64,000 nucleotides of DNA from Archegozetes longisetosus (Eukaryota; Arthropoda; Arachnida; Sarcoptiformes; Trhypochthoniidae): assembly GCA_018873245.2 (NCBI GenBank), contig JAEMBT020000009.1:17887794-17951793 (forward strand), read 5' to 3'. Shown piece after piece: positions 1 to 15,400 of this stretch (position 1 is its first letter; each line of letters begins with the position of its first letter). Both the position numbers and the translations under genes were made by a program. The notes beneath the pieces are model-generated. The model saw only the letters and a list, made by a program, of their open reading frames with translations, searched no databases and was not told where the DNA came from.

Positions 1-852
1 TGATGCATGCAACATACAAATATTAACTGTCGATTGCTTTACAATTACTTCTCTCCAATTTGTCATTGAACCAATGACCATATTTGCACTATTTTTATGC
101 TTCATTTTAAATTGTAATATGCATTTGTTATTATTTAATTGAAGAGCTGTTCAATGAAATGGTCATATATTGAAATAATTTTGCTATGCTCAAAACTAAT
201 TATATTGGAATATTATTGGAAAAGGGAGTTGCACATTTTATGTTATTTACTACTAAAAATATTTTATTAAAATATTGATTGACAATTCAAACATTTTCAC
301 TTTAAATATTCTATTAATAATAATTATCTTGCTTCAGAGCTTAATGTTCGGATATGATATTTAATTATCAGTCTAATTAATCATTCATTGCTAAAAGCGT
401 TTAAGTTCAACTTTTTCTATATATATAAACTTAATATGAACTAACTTTAACTTAATTAGTTATATAGCAAATAATGATACTACTTACTGACAATTATTCA
501 TATTAAAAGTTAACTATAGAAGTAATAATGATTAAACAGATAAATATATAAAAGACTAAATATATAGGGGTCGTCTCATAGAAATAAGCATGTTCAAAAC
601 AGATATTTATATCTATTATAATTATAATTAATACAGACTTACTTTAATCAATTTGGTTTATATCAGATTCTATGTTTGATTATAATATACCCAATGACAA
701 TTAGTAAATTAGAAATACTTAGAGTATTTGAACGACAAGTAAAATAATAGTAAACATCGCATAGAAGCGAAGGCGTGCACAACTACTCGGTGTTATTCAC
801 TTGATGTAGGAGACGAAAGACGAATTTAGCGCACAGAATGTTGTAGTTAGTG

Positions 853-906
<54 letters not shown>

Positions 907-3900
907 ACTTTCTAGTATACATCCGCTTAGTGGTATAATACTTCGAATTACAATGGATTCTCCCTATATGAGCACTATTTTTTAATTTTGTTTTAAGCTC
1001 ATCTTCAATATGTTTCATATTTTTAATTCATATTATTATACATTTAATCGTCATTTGTTTAAAATTGACTCGTATTCCATGCTATCAAAGTTTATATTTG
1101 AAAATAGTTTCGAAAGTAAAAATATTGATGAAAAATGTTTATATTGACTATAAAAACAACTATTCTAAACTTAAAACAAATTGACAACTTGCAAGTTTGA
1201 TAATACAATAATTGTCCTTCAGAATACGAAACAAAACTTATTAGTATTTAGAAGTTGAGCTCTTCAATAGTTAGACTCTCAACAACGATCTAAAGTACTA
1301 TTTGAGAGTTTGTTCTATACACAATGTAAAATCAGACGTGTATTCTCATATTTGAAAAATTAATATTCCATACATTCAGCTGTCAGTTGTCAATTATTAG
1401 CTCTCTAAATAAGGCAACTGTTTTTTTCATTTTTGCGACTACAAGGACACTCAAGTCATGCTCAAAACTATTTTTATGCTAACATCACTCCTTCTTTTAA
1501 TGCATCGAAAACTATCAAACTAAGGGTTATATCAATTTATACATCGAACCAATTATTGCATTTGGTTGTGCCGGCATTTATCACCAATCGTACATTTCAA
1601 TAATGTGTATATCAGTTGAACTATGTGTATTTATTAGACCGATCAAAGTAAATAAGGTCTAACAATTATTTGCGAAATGGGTGGCATAGCAAGGGACCAA
1701 TCACATTCATTAGATTTGCCTTCATCTCAAACTTAATTTATTCACAACTTCTAACGCTATCAAAGTCTACTCAAAATAGTTCCCTATTTCTGATGGAGTA
1801 ATGGGTTATCAATAGATATTGTACAATATAAGATAACGCTTTGTCGGCGTTTTTATTGTTAAACTTAATTACCTCAAGCTATCGGCTAATAATTTGATGT
1901 TCTACGGATCTGAGAATTACATGTTCACTCGAACTACAATTTCTTCAATATCGTGCTAAACAAGAGGTCAATTGGCTTATATAACTATTATATTTGAAAA
2001 GGTTGTGCTTCAGATTTCAAGGGACGCAAAGTTATTGAAGGTCTTTAGCTAAATATATTATGAAACTATTTAGAACTAAACCATACGGGTCTAAATAAAG
2101 CTATTATTTACATTGAAGCATTCAATATTACCCTAATTTAGATTATTTTTAGTCAACTTTATCGTCTAGTTATATGAACACTGAAATAGATTTGATTAAA
2201 GTAATGTAGATGCTCATTTTCTTAAAGTAATTTGAAATTAGTATGCAAATTTGCTGACGACATCAAACTGATTTGTCGACAAGAGAGTCATAAATAATAG
2301 AGCGATCGTTTTGCAATCAAAACCACATTATCTAAAAATTGTTCGCATTCGCTAATTGCTTAGCATTTAAGGTAGAGACAGATTGCTTTATTATAGATAT
2401 TATAATCATATGACAAGAATATAAAAGATAACTAGGCATGAACTAATTCTCTTCTGTTTGAATAATATATACCACAATATATCATATGTTGTATGCATTA
2501 TGCAATTTTATGTGCAAAATTTCATAATCAGTTTATTGTAGCTAGTGTATTTTCAACTATTTGATTGACTCCCTTTCTAACATAAAACAATCGTTTTCAT
2601 AGTTCTGCTCTATTTTTATTCAGTATTTATCTTTGATTATCTGCCTTTATCTGCATCAACTGAGCTAAATGTATATCTCAAACATAATTGTTAGTTCATT
2701 CATGCTTCCTATTAACTTAGTATTCAATTTTTCGTAAACGAATGTATGAAATTCATAGGATTATTGTATTAAAGGCTCAACGAAAACAAAATTAATCAAC
2801 CTTGCAAAGAATGAGCACTCTCTTCAATTGTTTGTAGAAGCATTTAAAAATTTATTATCAATGGAGGTGATCGTCGATCTACATTGGAGCACAGGGAACA
2901 TGTGTCCCACTAGAAGTTGCCACACTTTCAACTACTTTAATATAAAATTGGTCAAAATTCAAGCATTTTAATGTAGAGTTGATTCAGATACTATTACTAT
3001 CTAACTATTAGACTTTAATAAAAGTAAAACTGCCTTAGCTCTAGTTATTACTTGCTATTTTTAGCGTGAGATCTTCGATTGGTGCCCCACCCAACTAAAT
3101 TTTCCGGCTACGGCACTAATCAAAATAAATTAAGATATTCCCAAACTATAGCAATAATGAATAATCTGAGACAATAGGCAACCAGCATAACTCACAGGAA
3201 CATAAACGCTGATTTATTAAAGTGTTTATCTCAAATGACACGTATGAAAGAAACGCATACTACCATTTGAATAACCCAGTATAAACCAAAATTAGCTTTG
3301 CTCAATTTTCAAGCAAATTTCTATTCCTCAATTAGTTTTATTGTATTTTTATGTCAATTTTTCCCTCTGTTTCTCCTAAAATATTACCCAATAAAGTATT
3401 TATACTCCGTAAATAGCATACCAACTGCTATTTAAATCAACAATTGCATAAATAATGTACCAAATCAAGTCTTTCAAGACAATTAACTGACCAAAAGTGG
3501 TAAATTAAAGGAGTGAAGTTCCTCAAAACTTTTGACGAATATTTGTTTGCAAAACAGATTAAGTGTTAGGCATATGGTAGAGGAAATAATGTATGTTTTC
3601 AATTCAATTCTAATTACATACCTATGTGTTCCTGTTTTCAATTTGGTCACATGCACATAAGTCTATCTTTTAATCTCTTCGTAACTGATATTAAGTCATG
3701 AGTTGTATCAATCACAAATGCTTATTCAAATGAAACTTTGATGAGCACTTAAACAAATCGATAGCAAAATAATTGAGTATTTAGTCAGAAAACATATTTA
3801 GATCAAAGTAGAGTAATATAACGTTCATTACGTTACTAGACATTAGCCAAACACAGTTACAATGTGTCACAGACTTAGATATTTATAATTTATATTTGAT

Positions 3901-6063
3901 TAGCGCATATAAACCAGTCAATTGTAGATGAGCGAATCTGCGTATAGATTAACTAAATCGATAGGTAAGAGTGGAAAATTACTATATTCTCTTCTGTAAA
4001 GAAAACATATTCGTATAGATACTAATATAAACACTAATACAGATACTGATATAGACTTGTTGGTAGTAATGCCTTTTTGAGTATGGCTTAAGCTAATGAT
4101 TGCAGTTGAACTACTAGAAATAAGTTAATATCAAATCGATATTAAAACTCAAACAATGTTAATCATTTTTTCTATAGTATAGGGATATATCAGTTTTTGT
4201 CATTGCGCCTACTTTTACATTTTATAGATAATATTGTCATTATATAATCATATTTATATTGATTTCGAAATACCAACAACAATACTTTCTTCTTATGAAT
4301 ATTTTTTAGATTTCAATGTGAAATCAGTAGATAAATGAGAAATCTAAATAAGTGATGATTCAACTGAATATTCGTGTCAATAGTTACGTACAAATTGATT
4401 CTATGAAAAGTACATGGATTTCCCATCTTTTGCGTAAATCAACGCAAATTATAATAAAGCAGTCTAGTTATTACGAACTCATTCAATAGATCAAGTCATC
4501 CCATCAATCAAGACATAACAATAAAGACTAAATTATATATTAGATAACTTATACTTCTATAGTCTAAATCATATCTCAGTTAAAGGCTTAAATGGCATTT
4601 ATTAGCTCTGATTCATAACTCGTAAGTCTTGATCTGGCAACTTATCGAACAAATAATAGTTTCAATGAATAATTTATGAGTTATTAAATAGATATAATCA
4701 ACAAATCAATGCATTAATCTCTGAGTAGCTTCACTTTACGACTTAGCTAACTCAAAGGACTTACAGATGAAGATTAAGAAAAGTTTAAGAGAATGTTCAA
4801 ACCTTTAGGCCTAAAATTTAGTGATTATAACCAAATCTTCTCTAAACTCTTGACGGTAATTAATACGTTTTTGTAAAATATTGATTTTCATAAAGTGAAG
4901 TAAAAAAACTTATACTGAAAACATAAATCAAATTATGTGCAAAAGCAAAAAGAAAACTTAAGGGGAAAATGTGAAAATATTAAGGAGGATGTTTTGAAGG
5001 GGAAGTAGCGTTTTGCACGTCGTTCAACAAAAAAATTATTTCTTCCTCAAGATAAACTCCTGTTTTTGATTATTTTTTCAAATAAAATGCTATAATTTGT
5101 TGGATGAAAGTCAAAAATTGAGGCATTTAAAAGATATAATCATTTGCAAAGTCATGAAAAGCAATATGAGTGACTAAATTTAGTTAGCTTTAAAAATATT
5201 TTACGATGAGCATTAATAATGAATCTCTACTACTAGTGAGTTATATCACTAGTGATTGTGATTATTAATCATAAGGAAAATTTCATGTTAGTTAAATCTT
5301 TTATTGATCTCAGTAGAGATCTCACAGACTTGAAACGTACCTAGTTAATGTAGAGTACACTCTCTATCGATTCAGAAAATCTTATTTTCAATATTAATTC
5401 AAATAAACCTCAGTTATTTGTTCAAGAACAAAATTAAATTATAGCTTAAGAGGGGTCAATCAATAATATATAGCTTGAATTGTATGTTTTGGATCATATT
5501 TTTGACCCATTTCTTCATTATCAAGTTACTCAGAAGATTTGAAGGTAAACTTTTTCTCGTTATTTATTTTGTTTACATGCGATTTTCAGTAAGTTCTGAA
5601 TAAAAGCTCTAATATCCAAAATTTTTTTCCAAAAATACTGAATCCAATTTGATGGTTAAGCATAAAAAGTAAAGATCATGTAGCAAATTTGATGGCTTAA
5701 AATAAAACCAACTAAAATTACAATCATTATTTATATCTTAAAACTGTAATAGAAGAAAGTTGCTAGTCTAAAATATGATGGCGCCATCTCTACTATTCAA
5801 CTGATTCGTTTTAGTCTATCAATCATACATTACGAGCTTTATTACTGGTTAGATTTACGACAGGACTAAACTTAATTTAAAAATACTTTTAAATATTATG
5901 AGTTGAACGCAGAGCAAGAAATATTGCAGAAAAATGTTCAAAATATCAATTAATTTGAAAGGCAATCTGACACATATTAATTAAGTTACCCACTATGTGG
6001 TAATTTGAAAAATTCTTATAACTTATAGCTATGCAAATAATTGAGGATTAGGAAAGACATTAC
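1..6063. other. Gene-poor AT-rich intergenic or intronic DNA
   Basis: No open frame or family motif is supportable here on either strand. The stretch is AT-rich and dominated by stop codons. A CT microsatellite lies at 855-903. Around 2880-3120 there is a slightly more GC-rich patch that could be an eroded transposon, but I could not assign it. If the minus-strand exon at 6064-6237 is real, part or all of this stretch would be its downstream intron. Confidence 0.6.
855..903. repeat. (CT)n microsatellite
   Basis: About 24 uninterrupted CT dinucleotides, seen directly. No gene is recognised within 5 kb. Confidence 0.95.
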
Positions 6064-6237
6064 CTTTAACATAGATTTCCTTCTGGAGCCAAACTTGATT
6101 AAACCGTTGTCATCTGGTGATTTGTCGTACAAAATTGCATTGGTAACTTCATATTCAGTTTCTTCAGATATTTCAGGGAACATTTTATGGTAAAAATTGT
6201 TGTTGCGATTTCTGCTAAAAACCGGAATACTATTCAT
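6064..6237 (-). CDS. Candidate isolated first coding exon, function unknown
   Basis: Reading on the minus strand from an ATG at 6237, 58 codons stay open and end at AAG followed by a GTAATG donor (phase 0). The frame continues past the donor for only about 15 codons. The residues are polar and mixed, with an acidic stretch (PEISEETEYE) and a basic end (GSRRKSMLK). That looks more like a cytosolic N-terminal exon than like the hydrophobic, low-complexity chance frames of this AT-rich DNA. I recognise no family. The next exon was not found within the 6 kb to the left edge, so the gene would need a long intron or may run out of the window. It could still be a chance frame. Confidence 0.35.
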
Positions 6238-9200
6238 AAGAACTTAAAAGATCGTTATTTAATAAATTAAAGATAAGTTCAAACTATTGAAACTATTAAA
6301 GAAAGTATTGAAACTTTTGCATTTGCAAATGTGTAAATGAGAGTGTGAAATGTCAAAATTCACACTTGTCAGTGCAGTTAGTATTAAAACTATGATCCTC
6401 AACCCAAACAGGGTCCTGCTAACTTTGCCCTGCTAACTTTGCAAGTCATATTTCGTTGCATAACATACCATAATAATCAAGTCATCAATTTCTCACTTAA
6501 TCATACGACTTCACTTTAAATGAGAAATTATTTCAATTTTAGCAAAAATTTATTAATAGATACTTATTTTGATAATAATTTTTTGAAATATTTATGGAAG
6601 ATAATCACTATTAGAAGCTTACCCTAATGTTAAGCAATATTAAACATCTCACTTTAAAGTATCTGTTTCTTGCTCAAAACCAAATTGATCTCAAATTTGT
6701 TTAACTCAAACCTTCAAATGAACATCAAATAGTCTCTTAGTCATAGTTATACAAATAGTTCGTGTTAATCATAGCTAAACAATTTCAATTATGATTTTGT
6801 TTGACTGATTTGACGTCAACACTTCATCAGCTGAATGCAATTTTTAGCAATTATTAATCAATTTTCAATAAATATAATTTAAAATTTGAAATGTTTTTGA
6901 CTTGAAGGAACCAATTTGTGTAAAGCTGTTCTAAAGTAAATACAAAACTATTCTATTAATAGTCAGTCTTCTAACAAAATTTGAACAATATGATATTTTG
7001 TCAATTTTGCCAGCTGCAAATTATTCTATTAAAAGTTATTTAGTAAAACATCGATCAATCAATTGCTACAAAATAAATAAGCAAAAGTGAGACTTGAAAA
7101 TGTTCATAAAGCTGAAAAGATAGCTCAATATATCTGAATATATACCTGAATATATAACTGATCAAATTGACTAACCTAACAAATTAAAACATAATCACCT
7201 ATTTGTTTGGATAACTTAAAAACCAGAAAGTGTGATAAATATGTAGACTAGTAAGTGAGCCACACAAAAGGTATCTCAGACTTGAGAAGGTTAGTAGAAA
7301 ATAGTTAGTTATAGAATTACTATTAATAAGTCGTTACACAAGAATTTCAATACTGATTTATATAACACAGTTGTTATATAAAAACACTTGACGAGATTAA
7401 TAGATTTAGATATTGTGATATAATTTGCAGACAGAAAACTGTTATATAGGTGGTTAATAATCAGTTTATTTCAATTATATTAGTGATTATCAATTGAAGT
7501 GTAAATTATGATCTATGTCTACTTACACTTGTTTCAAAAAGTCTTCGAAATGTGTACTTATACTTGCTTGCAAAGTTCTCAAAAAAACAACATCAAATAT
7601 TTGATATTTATATAAATATTTATACAAAAATATCTATATAAATGTATATACACCGACACTTAGCAGACAAAATATTTAATAAAAACAGTTTACACAAGTC
7701 TAATGACCTTTAGTCAATAATTCAATCTCTTATCAGTTAGAATATAATAATCACATTTCAATACTCTTTTCAACTATAAATTTGTTTTTTGTTTCATTTT
7801 ATCTCTAAATCAGTTGTGACTCTTTTCAAATCTTTGATGTTCAGTTAATTTAGCAATGTTGTAAAATAATTCTTTTTAGATATGTGTTTTCCAAACTATT
7901 TGAAAGTACTGTACATTAATATAAAACTATTTATTAACCACAATAAATTGATAAAATTGCGATCACTGTCTCCTAGAACAAGTGAACTAATATAGTGATC
8001 ATAGTTATTTATTGCTTCTAATCAAATAGGTATTTCTAATCTAATATCACTGTTAAATCTTAACTTCGGTCGGGATCACAGAGACGTAGAGATGAGTTCA
8101 AACATTACAGACTAAACGACTACATACTTAGCTCAATTAAATCTTACATTTAATATTTCCTATTATTTTATAAAAGCTATTCAGTACAAAAATTAATTAT
8201 ATCTAGATAAACGGAATATTTTCTGTTGTTTATTCAAATTAATTTTTTAAAGTAATTGACGCAATCTGTGCCTCGTATTCAACATAGAAGACTATTAAGC
8301 AAAGACAAGTTTATCTGCAACATTAATTTAACTATCTTTAGAAGTGACCAATTGAAAGACTCAAATATTGTAAAAAGCTATATTTCTAATTAGCGTAAAG
8401 TATACCCTTCAAAATGAATGGCAAGTATTTCATAAGTTAAAAGTAAGTATATTACTAGAAATCAATTGAAAATAACGATCAACTCCACAACCATTGAAAC
8501 ACCAAATAATCAATTATATGAATAAGAATTGAATATTAAAGAATAAAAACACGATCAATTGAAACTATTGAACTATAGAGCAACTTACCTAAACTAATAA
8601 GAGAATAAATAATAGAAAAGTAGTGAAAAGTACAAAAAAATTCAGTAAATTCAGTAGAATCAATACAGAGTTGATTGTGCACAAACAGACGTCGTTATAC
8701 TTATAACTAAACAGTAAAGAGGATCCACGTTATCAACATTTGTTCACATATATTACACATTTAAAAAGTGTAAATTATTCCTCTTTCAACCACTGATAAC
8801 ACTTAATAGTTAGAGACCAATGATCGAAAGTGTAATACTATTAAAGAGTTAGAGAGAAGAGCAGAGCTTATAGTTTGCACAAATGGTCTGCTGTCCCATT
8901 TTCTGGTTTTCAACCGTTAGTGCGAACTCCAATACAAGTCTATTACACAGCTATAACACTGTTCTCATTACTTTACACTACAATCTATCCATATTAAGTT
9001 ACGTCAAATTAAATGGTATCTAATACTAAATAAACAAGACTATCTATGTCTTAATCTGAAAACTCAACTAAATAATACTTTATCTTTTGATCGGTTTTCA
9101 CGTATTTGATACCAATTCAATAAATATTTAATGAATTGAATATAAGAATTTAAACTATTTCTCATTATTTTCAAATATCATTTATACATGTTAACTTACT

Positions 9201-9457
9201 AAATAAGCTTTGTTAATCCGTTGTTCGAATCAATTGGATTAAACTTGACAAATTATTAATGAACTATATTTGGCAGTTAATCTAGTTTTAAATAAGTTTA
9301 AGCATCAATTTCCTTGTTTTTAAAGTCAAACCTTTCCTACTCTTACAAAACTTAATTCAATACTAAAACACGAGCAATACTACGAAACATTAATCTGAGA
9401 TTTATTTTGGATTAAATCATTTAAATGACTAGCAAAACAGAGAGAGTGAAGAGCTTA

Positions 9458-9524
9458 AGTAGTATTTTTGAACGAGAGGCTCTGAGTAGTATTTGTGAAC
9501 GAACGGCTCAAAGTAGTATTTTGC
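9458..9524. repeat. 27-bp tandem repeat, about 2.5 copies
   Basis: Two full units at 9458-9484 and 9485-9511, each beginning AGTAGTATTT, with a third partial unit to 9524. Units differ at a few bases. The repeat creates a short repetitive minus-strand frame that I do not regard as coding. Confidence 0.85.
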
Positions 9525-12087
9525 ATAAACATGTTTACCTTCATTTGTGATTTGATCTGCATATCGATCATCGATTTTAGAATATAAACAAGAATATAAA
9601 CACACTTTGATCATATTTGTTTAATAAATCATTTCCGTTTAGGCTAAAATGTTTTCGGGCTCATGCACATAATCGAATCTGAACTAAACTCCAACATGAA
9701 ATACATGCTCAGAATCAGTTTCTTTCACAAAGTGTCATATTATCAAAGGGATAAAAGATCTAATTTATAGATCGACAACAAATATTTGGCATCCATTCAA
9801 ATAGGATAAGTCATAGAATGTTAGATTACTACGTAATTTGATTCGATGTGTATATCAAATGGAAAACAAATAGTGATAAAAAACAATAAAACTCACTATT
9901 TTATTATAGAAACCCTATTATCTTTTGCTTACTTTTCACCTAAATTCAGATTCATTTCTATTTCAACTTCACCAAAACAAATAGATTAAAAACCATTTGT
10001 GGACGGATGTGTATTACCAGTAGATTAGCTCAAAATACACCTAAACTGAGCTGTGTTTATACTTTTAATCCAAGAGTTGAGCTCAGCTTATGAACTTCCA
10101 TAGGAACTGGTATTGCTCTTAAACCGAAATCTTTACTCAATCACCAAATCATAAGGACACCATACAAAGATTCCACTAATTTTAATAGAGAAGATAATAG
10201 AGATTATTCTAGTATTATAATTCTTCGAAAACTAGATAGCCATTTCAGAAAACGAAGCAACAATTCTAAAGGATTTTCTGTCAAAATTTGTTACTGAGCT
10301 TAAGTTAAGCTGGACTTCAAGCTCAACATCAAGGCTTCGAGCTTGAGCCATGTTGCTGCCCATCTAGCTCAAACTTACAAGCTGACAAATAGACCAAATA
10401 GAGCTCGAAGCCCAACTCATGGCTAGCTTAAGTTCTAAGCTTGCTTATGCTCATCACTAGCTATGAGGTGTACTAACTTAATACAAATGAAATATTTTTG
10501 TTAAAATTGATGATAATTGATAAAATTAAGTTTTGAATCACTTTCAGAACATTTTAGCTAATAATAGAGTTATGAAGTTATTCTGGTACAAAGTTTAAAG
10601 GATTTGGTTGGAACACATAAATCAAAACAAATACAAATAAACATTACATTTATTGGTAAAAGCTAAAAGCATGTTGTATAACTAAGAAATTAGGCAACTA
10701 GGTTAATTAAGGTTGTAATATGATAAACAGTTGTGAAAGTGACAAAACGATCATTTTTAAAGCTTTAATCAGTATTAACATCGTTTAATGGTTTGGCATT
10801 CAACTAACAATAGTCATTGATTTTATTTATTATTAGTATTTATTAGTGAATAAAACTTGTGCTAATCATAATTCTCGTCAAACAATTAGTGTGCTTTGTG
10901 TAATATAATCAATTACAGAATTCAATTATCATTACTAATGATTTTTGTGAGTGTTTTTTGAATAATAAAGTTATTATTAACTCTATAGTAGAGCTCGTCA
11001 TATGTATGTTTTATGTGCAAATTTGTCATTTCATTTATTACATTAATACACTTATCATTATCTTTATATAATGGCTTTAATTATCGTGGGTATACAGCAA
11101 TAATCTGGAATTGATCCAAGATTTAACTGATGCAAACTTGTAAACAAATAAGGATTTGAAAATTGGTCTGTTCAATGTGTTAAATCACACTAAGTATATA
11201 GTGAAATTTTCAAACTGGTCCACTAACACTATTATGATTGAATATTTATAATAGTTAAATATTTTGAACTTTTACTTAGCTTTATATAGAGTGGTATAAG
11301 TTCTACACCGATTAACTCATATCGATTAAGTAAATTCTAATCTGTAATTGATCTGGCTCAACTGCTAACTGAGGAGTAGATCAAACCTTTACCATAATCT
11401 TTAAAAAAGTGAATTTTATAATTTTGCAATATATCCTAAATAGTTTAGACATTAAATTACTGAAAAACATAGATACGTCGAATATGTACAAACGTATTGT
11501 TGACAAATAACACAGACGTACTAATAATGCTTACATAATGTCTACAGTAATACAAGTATTAATAAATAATATTAAATTACTAGAATGTTTATGTTTATAC
11601 ATATTGAAAACTATGCATTATTTTAAACTTAAAGTTGTAAACTATAACTTTGTTGTAACATTCAATATGTTTATGAATCTTAAATCAACGATTTAGTTTG
11701 TTATTAAACCAATTGCCCTAATTATTCTGTTCATTTAAGCACCATTTTAGCTTTGACTTCGTAAGTAAACAACAAATATTTGGTCAATTTAACAGAATGG
11801 ATGAATAAGAATAGATGAATGGCTCGATTTCATGCACACAGAGCTGATTTTTACGCATTCAGAACTGATTTCAGCTCCATTCTAGACATAGATAACATTT
11901 GAATATCTAATACCTAACAGCATATTAAATGATAATTAAGCGAATATCCGTTATCTCGAATGCTAAAATTAAATATTTATTTTTCGTTATGTTAAAAGCA
12001 GAGATAAACAGAGTTGATATTAGCATTTATTTTTGTTTTTACTTTATGAACCTTAAAATTGTCTCTTTGGTCGTTAACGTTTTGCTG

Positions 12088-12206
12088 TTTTCAAACTAAT
12101 TTCAAACTATTTTCAAACTATTTTCAAACTAATTTCAAACTATTTTCTAACTAATTTCAAACTATTTTCTAACTATTTTCTAACTATTTTCTAGCTAATT
12201 TCAAGC
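12088..12206. repeat. 11-bp minisatellite
   Basis: About 11 head-to-tail copies of a unit close to TTTTCAAACTA, with drift (TAAC, TAGC and AATTT variants) toward the right end. It lies about 280 bp beyond the stop codon of the GNAT gene, in its 3' flank. Confidence 0.9.
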
Positions 12207-12481
12207 CAAACAGAAATATTTACTTTTGCCCACTCTCTTCTTTATTCTAGCTAAACATTTAGATCAAGAATAAGTCCTATCAGACTCAGACTCAGACTCA
12301 TATAAATGATTTTCTTTCCTGCAAATAAACCTGAAAAGAAGCACCACATTAAAAGATGGTTCATACAAAAGAATTATTTGTTGGTTAACTCATATCATCA
12401 AAGAAGAGAGAGATAGAAAGAGATAAAGAGATAGAGAGCCAAGAAAATAGTGATAAGATGGGGGCAAATAGCATTTAGGGT

Positions 12482-15400
12482 TTAGAATATAGCGAAATTG
12501 GGAGAATGAATGCAATAAACTCGATTCCAAAGGGCGTCATTGTAGGCATATTTAGTAAAAAATCTAGGCAACTCTTCGTGTTTGTCTAAACCTAGTTTTT
12601 CAGCTATTCTAATGCCGCCTGGATTCGAATCCAACGTCATGTAAAGCAAGCCATTCTTCTCTGCAATAGGAAAAGCTTTGATAATTTGATAGACAATTAG
12701 TTCTGCGACCGCGTCATTGTCTGCATAGAGAGGACCAGCCATTGCTTTGTTAATATTATTAGTCCTGAAACATCCATAACCAACAACTTTGCCATCATAC
12801 TGATCGATCGCAACTAAGGATATGGTGCCTTCTTCAGAGAAGATATGCGGCAAAAGTTTGGCTCTTGAATAGCCATGCACTTGAGCATCATATTGAATGA
12901 TTTGCTCAATTGTTGTCTCATCGATTTTGTCAACACGCGTTCCTCTAATGCTCTTAACCAAATCAACAGTTTTGACAGTATTGGATTCATAAATATACAA
13001 TAATTTGTTATCTTCGTGACAAAATCCAGCCTTATCTCTATACATGACCAAATGTTTTGGTACAGCGTATAGTCCTGCATTACGATCACCGATATGTTCC
13101 ATCATTTTCTGCCACATACTTATACCGATACCAAGTTTTTGGTATTTAGGGCTTACACCGTATAATCCAACGAAAGCTGTGTCTGGATTGACAAAAACTC
13201 CGGCACACATGCCTAATATCTTTCCTGAAATTAAAATTATGGTTAATTTAATGTTTTATACTATCAAATATTGACAATTGAGCTCTCAATCCTAGCGTTT
13301 AATTGAATTTTCTGTAGACTAGGTGTTATGTTGTGCTCAGTTTGCGATCAGTTTTGGTTAGGAATTTTAGTAATCATTTTGTTTAGCATCAAATCTTATT
13401 CAACTATTTTAAGCAAAAATTCTAATAATTTGTATTATATAAAAATCAATATAAGATTCAAATATGTCGCTTAAAACAGTGATCATTGAATATTTATTAT
13501 CTCAGAGTCATGTTCAATACCAGTCTTTTATTAGGAGAACTTAATGAAAAATTTAATATATTCTCCTCTATAAGATATCATATATTGAGTGTGAAATGCC
13601 TTCAAACAATTGGGTCATAACGTGAACGTTATGTCATTTACTCTCAAGGTTATCTTAACACTAGTGTCATCATAGAGAGTCAAACTAATATTTCACTTTA
13701 TATATGTCTAGTTAGTCATATGGTTGTCACGCATTCCAATACGTAATTGTATGTCTCCATGACTACTGATGCTTCTTTTTTTTATTGAATCTTTTGTCAC
13801 GCATATTACTTTTTACCTAACTATGTCGTTTCGAAGTTTTCATATTTTTACTTTCTAATCATTTATTGTATTTGTATGGCTTGTATATCTCTAGATATTG
13901 CTCTTTAATGTTAAATAAATATATGATTTGATTGCAGGAATGACTCTTTTATATAGACATAACTTTTGCTTTTAAGCCATAATTATGTTGGTCACAACTT
14001 TAGGTAGTATATCATTCATAACTATTTATAAATGTTCCAAAAGTACTTTTCTTTGCATACAAATCTGACAAAACTCAATATGTCATATTGAGTGTAATGC
14101 TGTACTGCAAAACCTATTTTTGCCTAAAATCAAGTGACACTCAAACCTAATACTTATTCTTAAAAATTGAATTTATCACACTCTATACAGAAATGGAAGA
14201 AATCTTTTGTGAGCAATACACAGAGAACACCACGATAGATCGCGTAAAATGGAGCTCATGTTCGGATTATAAATTAGAAATTGCATGCAAATGCATGATA
14301 TTCTTGTGCACCTCACGCAATTCGTTCGCAATACTTTTGAGATAAAAAATAACTTTGAATATTATAAGCAATCGTTACAATTGAAATCAATTCTGCAGTA
14401 TGCCTAAAGTCCACAGTCAAGGGAGAAGATTAGCATTATTTGCAGCACTTCTTTTTTCCAGAATAAGTGTTAGAGGCAAATAAATTCAGACTTTTAGTAA
14501 AAGTTTGAAATAAACTTATTCAAGCTAAGTTTAGAGTAAAATTTAGTTAAAAGTCTGAATTTGATTGTGGGGAAATCACCTCCAACAATTCATGACTTTT
14601 GACTCGTCGATCTACTTAAGAACATACAGTTTTCAAAAGCAAAAGTGGCCCTATATCACTAATTACTGCTAAATAACAACGAAGTGATTAAAAAACATTC
14701 GTAATAACTTTCATTTGTATGCTATTGATGAAGAAGATTTGGAATGAGGAAATAAAATGACTCTATCTTTAACAGATAGTTCGACATGCATTAACTAATG
14801 ATCTGATGAATATTAATTAGATTAGATAAACAACTTAATTTATATAAATTCATTAATATTTCAATGTAAATGTGATTTTAAGGAAGAAAACATATATCAA
14901 ACTGATTTGATGTCAACTATTATGGTAGTCTCTGTGGAGCCAACAAGCATTCTTATAATTGAATATGCAATTAAATATGAAGATTGTTGGCAAATAAATC
15001 AGTTAACAAAAAAATAGAAACAAATATCAAATTAGAACATAATATATTTGTTCAGTCTAGCTATGATCTAATATCAAATGACTTAATGTTTATTTAGCTT
15101 ATTTCTCAGTAATGTATTGTTGACTGAGACTAAAACAATTAGCTAGCTTTTAGTTGTGTATCAGTACTAATCAATGTCTGAGACAAACAAATTCTTTAGC
15201 TAATAATACCATAAATGGTAAAGTTTGTCAACTATAATAGTATATATTTATAAAGCATTTCATTAATTTGTTTTAGTGAGAAAACTATTATCGCAAACAA
15301 AAAGAACAAATTATTTGGAATATAATATGAAATAAATGATTATTTAGATTGGACTGACAGATAACGAAGTGGACATACCAGTCTGGTCATCAACAGCTAC

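Larger units (their letters stand above)
6238..12481. other. Gene-poor AT-rich intergenic DNA
   Basis: No supportable gene. The stretch contains a 27-bp tandem repeat (9458-9524), a run rich in AGCTTGAGC-like words at about 10280-10450 that may be an eroded repeat, and an 11-bp minisatellite (12088-12206). A 14-bp word is directly duplicated at about 6414-6441. Confidence 0.6.

Noticed and set aside
2860-3120. Possible eroded hAT or LINE fragment
   Set aside because: A few words such as GTGCCCCACCC suggested an old transposon, but no terminal repeats or translated motif could be found.
9429-9614. Minus-strand 61-codon frame with repeated YYFEP/YYSEP words
   Set aside because: The repetition is explained by the underlying 27-bp DNA tandem repeat; no start context, splice site or homologue.
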